Of a DNA stretch of 64,000 bases, positions 23,111-33,861 are shown one piece after another. The first letter of the stretch is position 1; every line of letters begins with the position of its first letter. The stretch is taken from positions 81,030,186 through 81,094,185 of the forward strand of contig OU342630.1 in NCBI GenBank assembly GCA_910589415.1, written 5' to 3'. The position numbers and the translations under genes are program-made. The stretch comes from Malachius bipustulatus (taxonomy: Eukaryota > Arthropoda > Insecta > Coleoptera > Melyridae). The notes under the pieces are model-generated. The model ran no database searches and had not been told where the DNA came from. It saw nothing but the letters and a program-made list of their open reading frames with translations.

Positions 23111-23295
23111 TCATAATATTGACTGCCCATGATGTTTGTTGACATGAGCCTTTAAGTGCACTTTTTGAAAAGCTTTATAATCACATAAGTGACAACCAAA
23201 AGCGGGTTCTTTTCCACATTCGTATTTTTCATGTCTTATAAGTGAAGTCTTCAGAGCGTATGTTTTAACACAGGATCTACATTTATAGAGGGGAG
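23111..23295 (-). CDS. lola: lola-like alternative terminal zinc-finger exon (pair member A)
   Basis: The acceptor CAAATTTCAG is followed by CT-CCC-CTC. The ~61-residue product has the C2HC finger YKCRSCVKTYALKTSLIRH with C after EKYE, the linker GKEP, and the C2H2 finger FGCHLCDYKAFQKVHLKAH with H after VNK or VNKH, and ends HGQSIL before TGA. It is a clear paralogue of the exon at 23,627 (same YxLKTSL helix and GKEPAF). Only 331 bp separate the two. It lies 115 bp beyond the right end of the DIRS-like element, which inserted very close to its 3' end. Confidence 0.88.
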
Positions 23296-23626
23296 CTGAA
23301 ATTTGAAAATGTCAGAAATAAAGTACGCAATAACAGGTATTTTCAGGTAGCACCATTGTGAACTACTTACAATATTTCTGGTGTGCGAAACTAGAACTCA
23401 AACGTGCTTGAACACTCAAAAATCATATAATGTAATTCATCTCAAGCAAGAATAACCAGGTCAAAGAAGTCGTGTTTAATATTAAAAAAAGTGTCAAATA
23501 TAACTATTGTATGTTTTATTGAGGTGATTATTGTTTTACAAAAAATATAAATATATTTTTTCTAGACCTAGACATTTTCTAGATTCAAAAACGGAAACTT
23601 TCTATAAAGTCATTTCGAACTACCTA

Positions 23627-23823
23627 CTACAAGCTATGCCCGTGCCTACTTATCATGTGTGATTTTAAATTGATCTTCTGATAGGCTTTATATTTACAAA
23701 AATTACAAGTGAAGGCCGGTTCCTTTCCACATTCAAATTTCTTATGCCTTTGCAGAGAAGTCTTTAGCGAATACTTTTTCGGACAATTATCACAATGGTA
23801 AATACCTTGTATAATCATATATC
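23627..23823 (-). CDS. lola: lola-like alternative terminal zinc-finger exon (pair member B)
   Basis: The acceptor TTTTTGCAG is followed by GA-TAT-ATG. The ~65-residue product opens YMIIQGI, then the C2HC finger YHCDNCPKKYSLKTSLQRH with C after KKFE, the linker GKEP, and the C2H2 finger FTCNFCKYKAYQKINLKSH with H after MISR, ending GHSL. All metal ligands are present. An AATAAA (minus) lies at 23,515-23,520, just beyond 100 bases after the stop. It was probably produced with the 23,111 exon by tandem duplication. Confidence 0.9.
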
Positions 23824-24434
23824 CTGCAAAAATTCGTATTAAGTATGATTACAAAAATAACACTACCTACCATTGTTCATATACAAAACAAACAAAACAG
23901 TACATACTTTTAAAACATCCAAAATCACGTACAAACTACAACAATTTTTTAAGCAACAATCTACCTTATTTCGTCAACAAACAACCGCTATAGCGAGAAA
24001 CACTTCATTGATCATTAATAAGGCGACACAATAGCTTGCTACGAGGAATATTTATATTATTTTTCGAAACCCACACCGCCTAATAGGAAAAAAAAAATTT
24101 TTTTATTCATTTTTTAATTCCAACCAGTTGGAATACTTCTTTCTTTTTTTCTGAAATGATCAATACTCTTGAAAACTTCCAATCAAAATAGTATTGTAGG
24201 GATGTCGGAATTCAGTCATCTTCCAATTTCATCTCAAGGGCTTGGAGTACTTAATCAGCGTGTCTTCTCTCTGTTTCTTATTGTAGATACTTTTTCCACG
24301 TTGCAAGTTACTGCTTGCGCAACATTCCCCGTTTCATTATGTTGCTCGCATAAGGTCTAGGTCATCTGTCATCAGGAAATTTTATAGTATTTCTTCTATT
24401 TGTATTTTTCAAGTGGGCATCTTTAAGAAGCTTT
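23824..24434. other. Non-coding intron sequence
   Basis: No gene or paired repeat was recognised. It is AT-rich with a poly-A/poly-T junction near 24,090. Confidence 0.45.
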
Positions 24435-24655
24435 TAGTATCCAAGATACTTTTAGTATCCAAGATACTTTTAATATCTAAGATATTTTGAGTATCTAAGA
24501 TAGATTTTTAAGTATTTTAGATAGTTTTAGTAAGATTTCTTAGAAGTATCTTGTATCTAAGATACTTTTGATTCTTAGTATCGTTATTCAAATGTATCTT
24601 AAGATACTTTTTAGAAAGTATCTAGTATCTTGTATCTAGATACCTTTTAAATTAT
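24435..24655. repeat. Degenerate AGTATC(T/C)AAGATACTTTT minisatellite
   Basis: About a dozen imperfect copies of a 15-18 base phrase built on AGTATCTAAGATACTT, itself a near palindrome. Copies shift in spacing and drift toward TAGATA. This is simple-repeat expansion of a palindromic unit. Confidence 0.85.
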
Positions 24656-24905
24656 CTTTCCCAGCATTGCCTACCGATCAAAACATAAAAATTATGATAA
24701 AATTATTATAAATAACCACTTGCTTTAAAATTAAAATATTGAAAAATACCCCCAAGTTCCGAGCCGAAAACGAAAAAAATAAAATTATCCAACACCCTGT
24801 ATCTTTTTTGCTACGCTATTCAAGACATATTATGTTTAAGGGCACTTTTATTCTTTCCCGCTAAAAAAAAAAAACTGACTCACCTGCATATTAAAAATAA
24901 TAGTA

Positions 24906-25636
24906 TACAGGGTGATTCATAATATGTGCGCAGGACTTCAAGATGTGATAAGCTCATTCAAAAATATGAAAAAAGTTCCTTTTAATATGCGTCCGCAAGC
25001 GAACCGTTTTCTCGATACAGGGTGTCAAAAAAATAATTATTTCCATTTTTGACTATATCTTAGGAACTGTTTGAGATACAGATCCCAGTTTTTGTACACA
25101 TCTTGTCATTAATATTATCTACGTTAAGAGGGCAAATAAAAAGAAGTATGTGGTAGTGAAACAAATCATAAGAAAATTATCAAAAACCAGTAATGTTTTT
25201 GTCCACAATAAAACATGTTTTACATCATAAAATGCTGTTTTTCTCGAAAATAGTTCACAGTCGAGTATTTGACCAAGAGTACCTTTTTTATGTAGAAAAC
25301 ATTGACAGTTTAAAATGTGCTACCACAATGCCAATCTTTGCAGTGTCATAGAAATTAGGGGCAAAAAATTTCAAGCAACTCCAAAATCTCCGCCACTGCC
25401 AATGAAATAAACTTAATTAAGAGCTCAAAAAGAAAATAATATATAATATAATAAAGACGTGTACAAAAATTCAGCTTTCTATCTGAAAGGATTCCTGAGA
25501 AATCGTAAAAAACACTGAAACAAAATTTTCATTCTAATATTCTAATATTACCCATGTTAATAGGAACTTTTTTTCATTATTTAGAACGAGCTATCACATC
25601 CTGAAGTCTTGCGTACATATTATGAATCACCCTGTA
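24906..25636. mobile_element. TACAGGGTGATTCATAA foldback MITE (731 bp)
   Basis: The inverted ends TACAGGGTGATTCATAATAT and ATATTATGAATCACCCTGTA extend about 50 bp with GACTTCAAGATGTGATA against TATCACATCCTGAAGTC. The inner body has the phrase GATACAGGGTGTCAAAAAA about 110 bp from the left end. The nested element at 39,527 shows the same layout, so they belong to one superfamily. No coding capacity. Confidence 0.85.
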
Positions 25637-26334
25637 AGTACATGACTTAGATCACGGCATATTGTAAGTTGAATATACCTAGGTACTCCAAATAATACTA
25701 TACATATTGGTACTTTGTTCTTAAAACATACTTAACCTTAGTTTTGCTTGTCAAAAGTGGGAGATTTCCAAAAATTGCAATGTTTCATGAATCTTGAACT
25801 TTCCCAGAAATCTTTGGTATAGTTCGCGCAGAGAAAATTGCTTCTTTCCTGATGTGAAAAGTTCTTCTCTAATGTCAATCTAAGAAATCTGTGCAAGACA
25901 AGTACGAATTTTGGGAACTAATGAAAAGGAAAGCGAAGGAAGGGTTTATGAACGATAAAAATTATGAAAATCGCGTTTATTGTGTCAAACGCATGTACAC
26001 ACAGGAACCAAACATGTTTATCTTATTCCTAAATAATAAATTAAAAATCACTTACGTGATCACTTACGTTATCACATACGTCATGTATGTTAATGAAAAA
26101 ATGGCGAAAATGGTATAAAAAGATCACAAATTATAAATACAATACACTTGAGTAATTATTAGAAAAAATACAAATACTCTGCTATCAAAGCTACACGTCA
26201 ATACTAATTAGATAAGCTGCAAATAACTTCAGTCCTTCAATCCGTTTAACTGCACCGGATCATCCTAAAAGTTGTGATTAAAAAAATTATAATAATATCA
26301 GAGCTTGGTCTGCCGTATATTAAAAAATCCATAT

Positions 26335-26460
26335 ATACAGGGTGATCAGTAACTCGCGCTCTCTGAATACAGGACGTTATAGAGCGCATTAAAATGAAGG
26401 ATAATCTACAGTAAAAAAGAAAATTGAATCCGATTGTTAGTTATCGAATTACAGATATTC
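26335..26460. other. Solitary TACAGGGTGATCAG end next to the GC-rich foldback
   Basis: ATACAGGGTGATCAGTAACT begins near 26,336 and resembles the left end of a TACAGGGTG-type MITE. I did not find a matching right end beyond 27,446, so it may be a truncated copy into which the GC-rich element inserted. Confidence 0.4.
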
Positions 26461-27446
26461 TAGTGGATTCTGTGAGTCGGACGAATGTGCTCGGATTTCA
26501 GAGTGCAACGAGACTAGCCCTGCCCCCCGTTTCCGAGGTCGCTGAACGCGATGCTGACGTCAAGGTCGGTCCTCGACGTCCTCCAACCCCTCTACGCGGC
26601 CAAGAACAACCCCCGGAATGGGCGAAACGGGAACTCGCCACGTGAAATCGACGAAAATCCGTCCCCGTCCGATTTCGAGGTCGCTGAACGCGATGCTGAC
26701 GTCGAGGTCGGTTCTCGACGCCTGCCAACCCCTCTACGCTGCCAAGAACAACCCCCGGAAGGGGTGCAACGAGAATTCGCCGCGTGAAATCGACGAAAAT
26801 CCGTCCCCGCCCGTTTTCGAGGATGCTGAACGAACGAGAACTAAAAAGTTCTCATGTTAACTTATCACCCCTTCCGGGGGTTGTTCTTGGCCGCGTAGAG
26901 GGGTTGGCGGGCGTCGAGGACCAACCTCGACGTCAGCATCGCGTTCGGTATCTTCGAAAACGGGTGGGAACGGATTTTAGTCGATTTCACGCGGCGAGTT
27001 CCCGTTTCACCCCTTCCGGGGGTTGTTCTTGGCCGCGTAGAGGGGTTGGCGGGCGTCGAGGACCGACCTCGACGTCAGTATCGTGTTCAGCGACCTCTAA
27101 AACCGGCGGGGACGGATTTTCGTCGATTTCCCGTTTCACCCATGGTTGTTCTTGGCCGCGTACAGGGGTTGGCGGGCGTCGAGGACCGACCTCGACGTCA
27201 GCATCGCGTTCAGCGACCTCCAAAATGGGGGTTGACACAAGTTTGGCCGCCAAGAGAAAGAAGTTCCGTGATTTACCCTTCAAAGGGGTGGTTTTTTGCC
27301 GTTTTAGGGGTTCGGTCAACTTGAGAAGAGTTTAAACCACCACCATCGTATTTAGAGTCCTCGAAAACGGGGGGGGAGGGCTAGTCTCGTTGCACTCTGA
27401 AATCCGAGCACTTTTCGGTTTTTTTTCCGACTCACAGAATCCACTA
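26461..27446. mobile_element. GC-rich foldback element with internal tandem units (986 bp)
   Basis: The ends TAGTGGATTCTGTGAGTCGG and CCGACTCACAGAATCCACTA are inverted copies followed inward by GTGCTCGGATTTCAGAGTGC and its complement. TTC flanks both ends (26,458-26,460; 27,447-27,449), a likely 3-bp target duplication. The body is built of ~142-bp units containing GCTGAACGCGATGCTGACGT and CCAAGAACAACCCCCGGAA. Units at 26,541, 26,683 and 26,824 are in one orientation, and units near 26,931, 27,073 and 27,195 are inverted. The GC content is far above the surroundings. The long overlapping open frames on both strands come from this repeat and are not genes. Confidence 0.85.
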
Positions 27447-27739
27447 TTCCCTCATTTAAGTTTCAAGGCAATTATTTTAATAAGCACGAAAAAAATAAGC
27501 AAATAATTCAGTCTCCTATACTGTCTAGATCAAATATTGCCTACATGATTCGTCAATTTTTTTTCACAAAACCTCTATCACAGATATTGAAAATGTTAAG
27601 AATTTGGAAGTTTGGCGAGAACCTCCTAAACTCTAACCCAAACTTATTCACATTTTCAGAGCAGTGTTGCCACTTTTTTTTACAAAAATAGTCATATCTT
27701 TGGAAGGAAGAACTTACATCTTTTCATTTCCTTCGAGCG

Positions 27740-27978
27740 CCGTCTGATACAGGATCGGCCGGAAGCACCTTCACCTCATGGGCTTATTGTGCTAAACTCC
27801 CTTTGTTTCATGCCACCCATTCTGTCAGTATGGTCCCCTGAACTGAATGGGTCATATTCTTCCGGACTCACTTTTGGTTGTCCATATATTTTTTATCTTC
27901 TGCGGTCCAGAGCTTCGCATTCGCACAGGACATGTTTAGCTGTCTCTTGGGCCCTGCTACAGAACTTACATCACTGCA
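27740..27978 (-). pseudogene. C-terminal fragment of a non-LTR retrotransposon ORF2
   Basis: From 27,967 the minus strand reads CKFCSRAQETAKHVLCECEA, a C-x2-C-x7-H-x4-C knuckle of the type that ends the ORF2 of I/R1/Jockey-related non-LTR elements, then LDRRR, a stop, and KIYGQPKVSPEEYD. The GC content is above the flanks. Nothing of the reverse transcriptase remains. It is a 5'-truncated and decayed copy. Confidence 0.65.
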
Positions 27979-28136
27979 GTATAAAATATTACTAGTCTTT
28001 AAAAGTGAAACTCATCACATTATGCTCCAAGTGCGCGAGTTACTGATCTTAATAATCTCAATAAAAATATAAATTTATTCAAATAGGTACATTAAAAAAT
28101 TGATAAGATCACCTTTAGCAGTCGAACAGCGGGTAT

Positions 28137-28337
28137 TATAAAGGCTCATTAAGTTAACGGGCAGATTTCTGTGGCCGTTTCTGAAGAAGGTATCAACTCT
28201 GTGTGGCAAGTTTTGTCATTCTTGGCATGAAGTGGATTACAAAAATGCCAACAAAACTCATTTGACGTCGATATTAGCTTCAAAAACGAGCACAGAAATC
28301 TGCCCGTTAACCTAATGAGCCTTTATAATACCCGCTG
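28137..28337. mobile_element. MITE with CAGCGGGTATTATAAAGG ends (201 bp)
   Basis: About 47 bp of near-perfect inverted repeats run from CAGCGGGTATTATAAAGGCT at the left to AGCCTTTATAATACCCGCTG at the right, with AACGGGCAGATTTCTGTG and its complement inside. The short loop has no coding capacity. Family not recognised. Confidence 0.85.
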
Positions 28338-29150
28338 TAATTATTGTAACTTTAAAATGTTAGCAGCTAATTTTCTACAGGAGAGTTTCGAAATGGTTGA
28401 CGCCAGATCTTATTAAAATGACTTAAAACCTACATAACTTTAAGGAATTTTTTTTCCAAATTCTAATTTAACAATAATCTCACAGAAGTCTTAATCACTA
28501 TTATAAATTATGATAAACATTTGTAAATATAATCTTATTCTATAAGCCAAAATGCTGAACCTAGAAACTAGATGACACATAATAGCAGGGATTTTACAAT
28601 AATAGGTATTTTCATACTCCTAGATTAACTACACCAATAAAGCAATTTTTCAAAATAATTGGAAATTACCAAAGATGGATAAATGGATAAGTAATTACAC
28701 TTGAATTATTTTTCACTGAAGTAATTAAATCACTCGAATTTATAGAAGTAACAGTTTTTAACTTTTAAAAGTTTTGTAGCTATATTGTGGTGAAGGAGGA
28801 GGGAGGGGGGTTGACTCGACATGATTTTATTAATTTTTATGTATATATTTTTATATACACCGCTTACTGTAAGTCGCTGTAATTCATTTATTTGTTCCTT
28901 TCCAACTTTACCTTTTTTACAGTTAAGCCGTCCTTTACCCCTGAAAATGGTCCAGTAGACCGAAGAGAGAACCGGTAGGGTACTTAAAGTAGTGCGTAAT
29001 AAAGTCATTCCAAAATTTGACTCCAATTTTTCTTCACCTTCTCATGAAAAAAAAATCTAGTAAGTATAAGTAAATTAAAATTTCTTCAGTGAACCTACAC
29101 AGTTCCGTTTACCATAAGGTGTTCTTCCTTAATTATTGTATCGTGTGATC
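28338..29150. other. Non-coding intron sequence
   Basis: No gene was recognised. The 98-codon open frame at 28,730-29,026 (minus) is low-complexity, lacks any recognisable motif and is not called. Confidence 0.4.
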
Positions 29151-30420
29151 CACAAAATTTTCCATCAACTGTGCTCTGTAAGAGAGAGATGGCTGCTGCA
29201 GTCATGTCTGAGCTCATTTAACTAATAGCGAATTCGAGTTGGCTGCACTTGCTCGGAGTGAGATCGATCTGTCTCTGAATCAGTTCTGCCCAGAATTCTG
29301 CTCCAGTCCGGAGCAGAACTTTCGCATTTCGACTCTGTATGGAACCGAACTGTGTCAGGGCAGGCCAGAACCAGAGCCAGAGCCAGAGCGCCATGCACCG
29401 GTGCAGTGCAGTGTGCAATCCAGTTTCCCTTCAGTCTGCATTTTCATTATAGCCTTCTACCTATCCCTATCCTATACCTATCACGGTTGTTTGTTGTTAT
29501 GATGTTATTCTTATTATAACAGAGTCGTGGAACTACAAGGCGTGATCCATTTTAATTATTGTAATAAGTTGTACTTCATACAATACGTAAAATGTACTTA
29601 TCCACAAATTTTTGGTTTAAGAAATTACTGGGAATCAGTAAGGAATCAGTATTTAATTTTCCCGCTATTTCTAACCTCTAAATTTACGGGAGTGCACCGT
29701 TGCACCGTCAAATTTGACGGTGCAGTTTATTTTGCTCCGGGACAGTTCCGCCATACGACTCGAACATATTTTCCTATGCACTGCCAGAGAGCAAGTGTAA
29801 CTCGAACACAATTACGATATGCACCGCTAGAGTTCACTTTAACTCGAATACGATTACGAAAAGCACTGGAACGGAGTCCTACAAATCGAACACGAGATTC
29901 CGTCTCGATGCGCACCCGGAGCAGAAAAGTGCAGTAACTCGAATTCGATATAAAATAATTTTTTCTACTCCCAATCTTTAATATGCATATTAAATATGAA
30001 TCACCAGTGCTTTAATGGGTCTCATTAAGATACAAATTTTTATTAAAGCACTGGTCAAGCTATCCAATGGCAGAGGAGCATTTGCAATCGAATCGGTGCC
30101 TTTTCGCTCACAATCGGGTCGGCAAGCCAACCGAAGTCACAGAGTTGTCACACTCACGACATAAATTGCCTTGTGATATAAGTTCTGTATTTCTGAAAAA
30201 AAATTCTGAACGTTTATTTAATTTAGAACATAAGTAACATTCAAAGAAAATTTATCAAGATTTTATGTTACCTTAATTAATTTGATAAGTAGGTATATCG
30301 TGTAAAAGATGGGAAGATAAAGTATTATATCATTCGTAGCGCTCCGTTAGTATTCAAAGCGGCAACGCTGCGACCCGCGTTGCGCAGGTAAAATATATCG
30401 TAATTAATGGCTGTCGATGT
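29150..30420. other. CpG-richer non-coding block, possibly regulatory or a decayed element
   Basis: This block has more GC and CpG than its flanks, a CCAGAG hexamer run near 29,368, a palindromic GCACCGGTGC near 29,395, a 42-43 bp tandem repeat at 29,733-29,950, and AACGCTGCGACCCGCGTTGCG near 30,365. The open frames here show no family features. It could be a promoter or enhancer region or an unrecognised transposon relic. Confidence 0.3.
29733..29950. repeat. Degenerate 42-43 bp tandem repeat (4-5 copies)
   Basis: Copies begin near 29,733, 29,776 (ATGCACTGCC), 29,819 (ATGCACCGCT), 29,861 (AAGCACTGGA) and about 29,910. Each carries ACTCGAA-(C/T)AC near its middle. Drift between copies is strong, so the array is old. 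Confidence 0.7.
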
Positions 30421-30715
30421 TATTAAAATTAGTAATTATTAATCTCAAAATCGAAGCGTAAAATTCGGAATTCGAACTTCGCATAATAAAAATTACGCAG
30501 TAGTGAGTAGTGCCCTTTAAACTTGATACTAAAACAGCAGAATAACCTTATAGCGACGAACAGAAAATTGGGTAATATGCGTAAGCAAATAGCTATCTTA
30601 ACCTCTAATGATCCGCAATTGTACACGGGTCATTGTTAAAATATATAATTTTTTAATCTTTTCTATGAAATAAAAAAGGGTCGTAGAAAAAATAGTGTAT
30701 GGAACTCGCAGATAA

Positions 30716-30797
30716 TGGCTATTAATACGCTCTTATGATGGTTAAGACACTCGCCTACGGCTCGTATCTTAACCATCATACTCGCGTATTAATAGCC
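30716..30797. repeat. 82-bp hairpin palindrome
   Basis: GGCTATTAATACGC and GCGTATTAATAGCC form the outer stem, and TATGATGGTTAAGA and TCTTAACCATCATA the inner stem, around a short CTCGCCTACGGCTCG loop. Weaker matching continues on both sides (GGAACTCGC; GCTCGTTGC), so this may be the core of a short MITE. Confidence 0.8.
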
Positions 30798-30963
30798 TTC
30801 ATTATAAGCTCGTTGCATAATATACTATTAAAATAGCTTTATCCGTTCAAATTCACATCTGTCATCATTTCCATTCCTACTGTCAGTTTAAAGTTTAAAT
30901 ATTAAAGATAAAGATACCTATTGCTTATTTGCTTTCATCGATCAAAAAAAATATATATATTTC

Positions 30964-31127
30964 AGGAATGGACAAAAAACAATGGCCAATGGACGTATTT
31001 CAATCATGAATCCTTTCAAGTGTTTCAGCCCGGTTTTGACATGCATCCTGAAGTCTTCAAAAAGTCTGCCCCAGAACTAACTTTCAAACAATTTTTGCGA
31101 AAAGTTATAATTTATGACTTGATATGA
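30964..31127 (+). other. Unidentified exon-like open frame
   Basis: After TATATTTCAG, a reasonable 3' splice site, the plus strand is open for about 54 codons starting EWTKNNGQWTYFNHESFQVF and ending FLRKVIIYDLI before TGA. The composition (W, F, H and P spread through the frame) is more protein-like than the flanking open frames. It lies on the strand opposite the lola-like exons. I do not recognise a family. It may be a relic exon of a transposon gene or chance. Confidence 0.2.
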
Positions 31128-32099
31128 CCTGATGAAATTACTGCTAGCTATATTACTAAGTAGGTACCTACCTTAATTAAAACTTTTTGTGATTCATTAC
31201 ATTTTTGACCACCGTGTATAATTTCTGTTATTCTTGGAAGTGTACTTTGGGAGTGAAATAATAAAATGTAAATTAAAAAACTCAAACTCGAACTGAAACG
31301 TCAAATTGAAATGTTATTTTATCCTCGTTCAGAAAGACAGAATATCCTGTGTTTCTGAGATAGCTTGGTGTTTGTGGAAATTAACTGTTTTGAAGACAAG
31401 GGCTCACGCCCACGCCAGGGCGCTACCCCTCCCGGGTGGCAAAACTAACTTTTTGTTGTTCATCCTCCTTGGAACACACCCAAAGCCAAATCTAAGTAGT
31501 ACCACACGCACTCGGTAGATTTCTATACTGTTCCAGGTTAATTTCTTCACTAACACAGTTCATTATGTAAGTCATGTTTTTATTTATTGCTCTGTGATTT
31601 GTAGAGTACCTGATTGGAATAGTTGAATTACACACCTTCCAATTTTTTGCATTTTATCTGGCAGACATGCTTCATTTTATTCAAAGCACTAGTTGATGAA
31701 AAATTTTGTGGATATCACACGATATAATGTCAATAATAGAGGGGTTAGTTTGACTTATTTTAGGAATGAAAGTTCATAAAACAAGAGTCCTATGTGCTTT
31801 ATTTCAGAGATGGCACAATTAATAATCCAGATATTTTTGTAAAATTTGGTACACCTTTTTTAATTACTCTACACTTTGCAGCCTCCTAAATAAATTATTT
31901 TATTAAATATTTAATTGAAACACCGAATTTCTGAGATATAACGTCTATTAAAAGTAACCGCTATTTTTTTTTGCAGATAAAAACTGGGCCACTCTAAATA
32001 ATAGAAAACATTCCTTATGTAATAATAATAATTAATTTCCTGTTCTAATTACGTAATTGTTTAATTTAGCATCGCTTTTTAGAGAATTTCACTACAAAA
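31128..32099. other. Non-coding intron sequence
   Basis: No gene was recognised. A short GC-rich patch (31,400-31,440, CACGCCCACGCCAGGGCG) is unassigned. Confidence 0.4.
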
Positions 32100-32302
32100 C
32101 TAAAATGGCGACGTCGTATCTTTCATAGAAATAAAATGTTTGTTGGCTAAATGCTTGTGAAGACATATTTTCTGGTAGGCCCTGTATGGACAATGAGCGC
32201 ATTTAAACTGCGGTTCTTTACCACAATCGTACTTCACGTGTCGGCTAAGGGCTGCTTTGGAACGGTAACGACGTGTGCAGCCTGTGCAGTTGAATGTTGG
32301 CC
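32100..32302 (-). CDS. lola: lola-like alternative terminal zinc-finger exon (PYRAYQK subgroup)
   Basis: The acceptor CATATTTTAG is followed by GG-CCA-ACA. The ~67-residue product has the C2HC finger FNCTGCTRRYRSKAALSRH with C after VKYD, the linker GKEP, and the C2H2 finger FKCAHCPYRAYQKICLHKH with H after LANK, with a tail FISMKDTTSPF before TAG. Together with the 33,599 and 37,801 exons it forms a subgroup sharing CPY(R/K)AYQ and a first finger with RSKxAL-like helices, indicating local duplication. No break was seen. Confidence 0.9.
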
Positions 32303-32780
32303 CTAAAATATGAATTTGTTAGAAAAAGCCACTCTCACTCAGTTGGTACAACACAAACTACCGTTAAGTAAACTAAAGACACTACAAAGGTTCTCGCACT
32401 CTTGACATAATTAACTTATCTTTTACCTTACTTCTTCACTATCAAAATTTCAAAGATATCAAATAAATATTTCAGATAATCACATCAACGATTGTCTACT
32501 AACCATTGATTCCGAATGATTTGACGTTAGACTGATGTCTTCAATGTTAAATGTATCATAATAATTTTACTTGCTAAGATAAAAGTCCAATTATTAAACA
32601 TCCAATTTAACCACTTTTATGGCACGCACGACATTATGCTATTTTTTAATGGGTACTAATAAAAATATCTTATTACAGCAACTATAGTATAATACCTATA
32701 TACACTTGCTACTATTGTAGTAATAATACTACATAAATACTACCTTAGACTATCTAAGAATACTACATAGGTATACATAT
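32303..32780. other. Non-coding intron sequence
   Basis: AT-rich with TAC/TAG trinucleotide drift near 32,690-32,775. No gene was recognised. Confidence 0.4.
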
Positions 32781-33521
32781 AGGGTGTACTAAAAATGGCG
32801 GAAAAGCTCTGCAGTACGTTGTGGGGAAGCATCATCGGAGGCCAGAAAAAAAAAATCAACAGCGATAAACTTATGAGTAGAGGGACGTGATGTCCCTACT
32901 TCAGTTGTCAACGCAGTTGGCGACCGCGGTCTACACCTCCATTTGGAAGTAAATGACCAGCCTCTTTGGATGTCTACGAATTGGAAATCTTTGAGCGTAG
33001 ACCCTCGCGGCCTCATGTGTATTCCCATGGCATTCACCCAAGATCAACACCATATCTGTGCAATCATGGGTTGTGTACATTTTTCTCGTCAATATTAGGA
33101 AAATGGCATAAAATTTAACGATTTTTCATTGACAGTTTTGATCATTGTTGGAGCATATTTTAACAGTAATTTGACCCACGGTCACAAATGCTCGCGAACT
33201 ACCTTGTTCAACGTTCGAAAACATGTTGCCAAATGCATTTTCACAGCATCTTCAAAGAAATCAGAATTTTGAATTAAAATTGGAGAGAAAATGTAAAGGT
33301 TTGAGCGATTTTCTAAACAAATAAGTAACCAGTATTACGCCTTATTTTTTGTATAACATGATTCCCTTTTACTCAGTACTCAAAAATAAGTTGAGTCCTC
33401 AATTTTGCCTCTTCATATCGCAGTCAATTGATGACTTGGGTTTTTTCATTATTTTTTGTCGCCTCCGATGATGTTTCCCCACAAGTACTGTAGAGCTTTT
33501 CCGCCATTTTTAGGATACCCT
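32781..33521. mobile_element. Foldback MITE (AGGGTGTACTAAAAATGGCG ends)
   Basis: The left TACTAAAAATGGCGGAAAAG and the right CTTTTCCGCCATTTTTAGGA are inverted copies, continued by GTGGGGAAGCATCATCGGAG and its complement near 33,462. It is about 740 bp long and lies between two closely related finger exons. The open frame inside (32,789-33,037, minus) follows the repeat and has no family features. Confidence 0.8.
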
Positions 33522-33598
33522 GAATAATAATAGTTGTCACATAATTCATAGTCTCTAAACTATTTAACTTTAGGGATTTGAAGAGTCTAGCTCTGAAA

Positions 33599-33804
33599 CT
33601 AAACAGTATAAGAAGGTATAGTCCTTGCTGTCAACGACTCGTGTTTTCTTCTCAAGTGCTTTTGAAGAGATACTCTCTGGTAAGCTTTATATGGACAATG
33701 AGCACATACAAATTGTGGTTCTTTTTCGCAAACGTATTTCACATGTCTAAGAAGGGCTGATTTAGATCGGTAGCTACGTGGACACTTTATGCACTTGAAT
33801 GCCC
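33599..33804 (-). CDS. lola: lola-like alternative terminal zinc-finger exon (PYRAYQK subgroup, CEKEP variant)
   Basis: The acceptor TTGTTTTAG is followed by GG-GCA-TTC. The ~68-residue product has the C2HC finger FKCIKCPRSYRSKSALLRH with C after VKYV, and the C2H2 finger FVCAHCPYKAYQRVSLQKH with H after LRRK, ending ESLTARTIPSYTV before TAG. The linker is EKEP: the otherwise invariant Gly after the fourth ligand is Glu. All ligands are kept, so folding is expected, but the inter-finger geometry may differ. Confidence 0.88.
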
Positions 33805-33861
33805 CTAAAACAAGAATTTGTTAGAAAATGTACAATATTACAAATACGTAAGTACCTATTA

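Noticed and set aside
24435..24655. CRISPR-like repeat array
   Set aside because: Units are contiguous, irregular and without unique spacers. It is a degenerate minisatellite in eukaryotic DNA.
25891..26118. 75-codon plus-strand open frame (QDKYEFWELMKRKAKEG)
   Set aside because: The first half looks slightly protein-like, but the end is a TACGTNAT repeat and no family was recognised. Too weak to call.
26424..27335. Long overlapping open frames on both strands (up to 183 codons)
   Set aside because: They arise from GC-rich tandem units of the foldback element, are repetitive in every frame and show no protein family features.
29527..29937. 136-codon plus-strand open frame
   Set aside because: Its second half is the 42-43 bp tandem repeat, which keeps frames open by composition.
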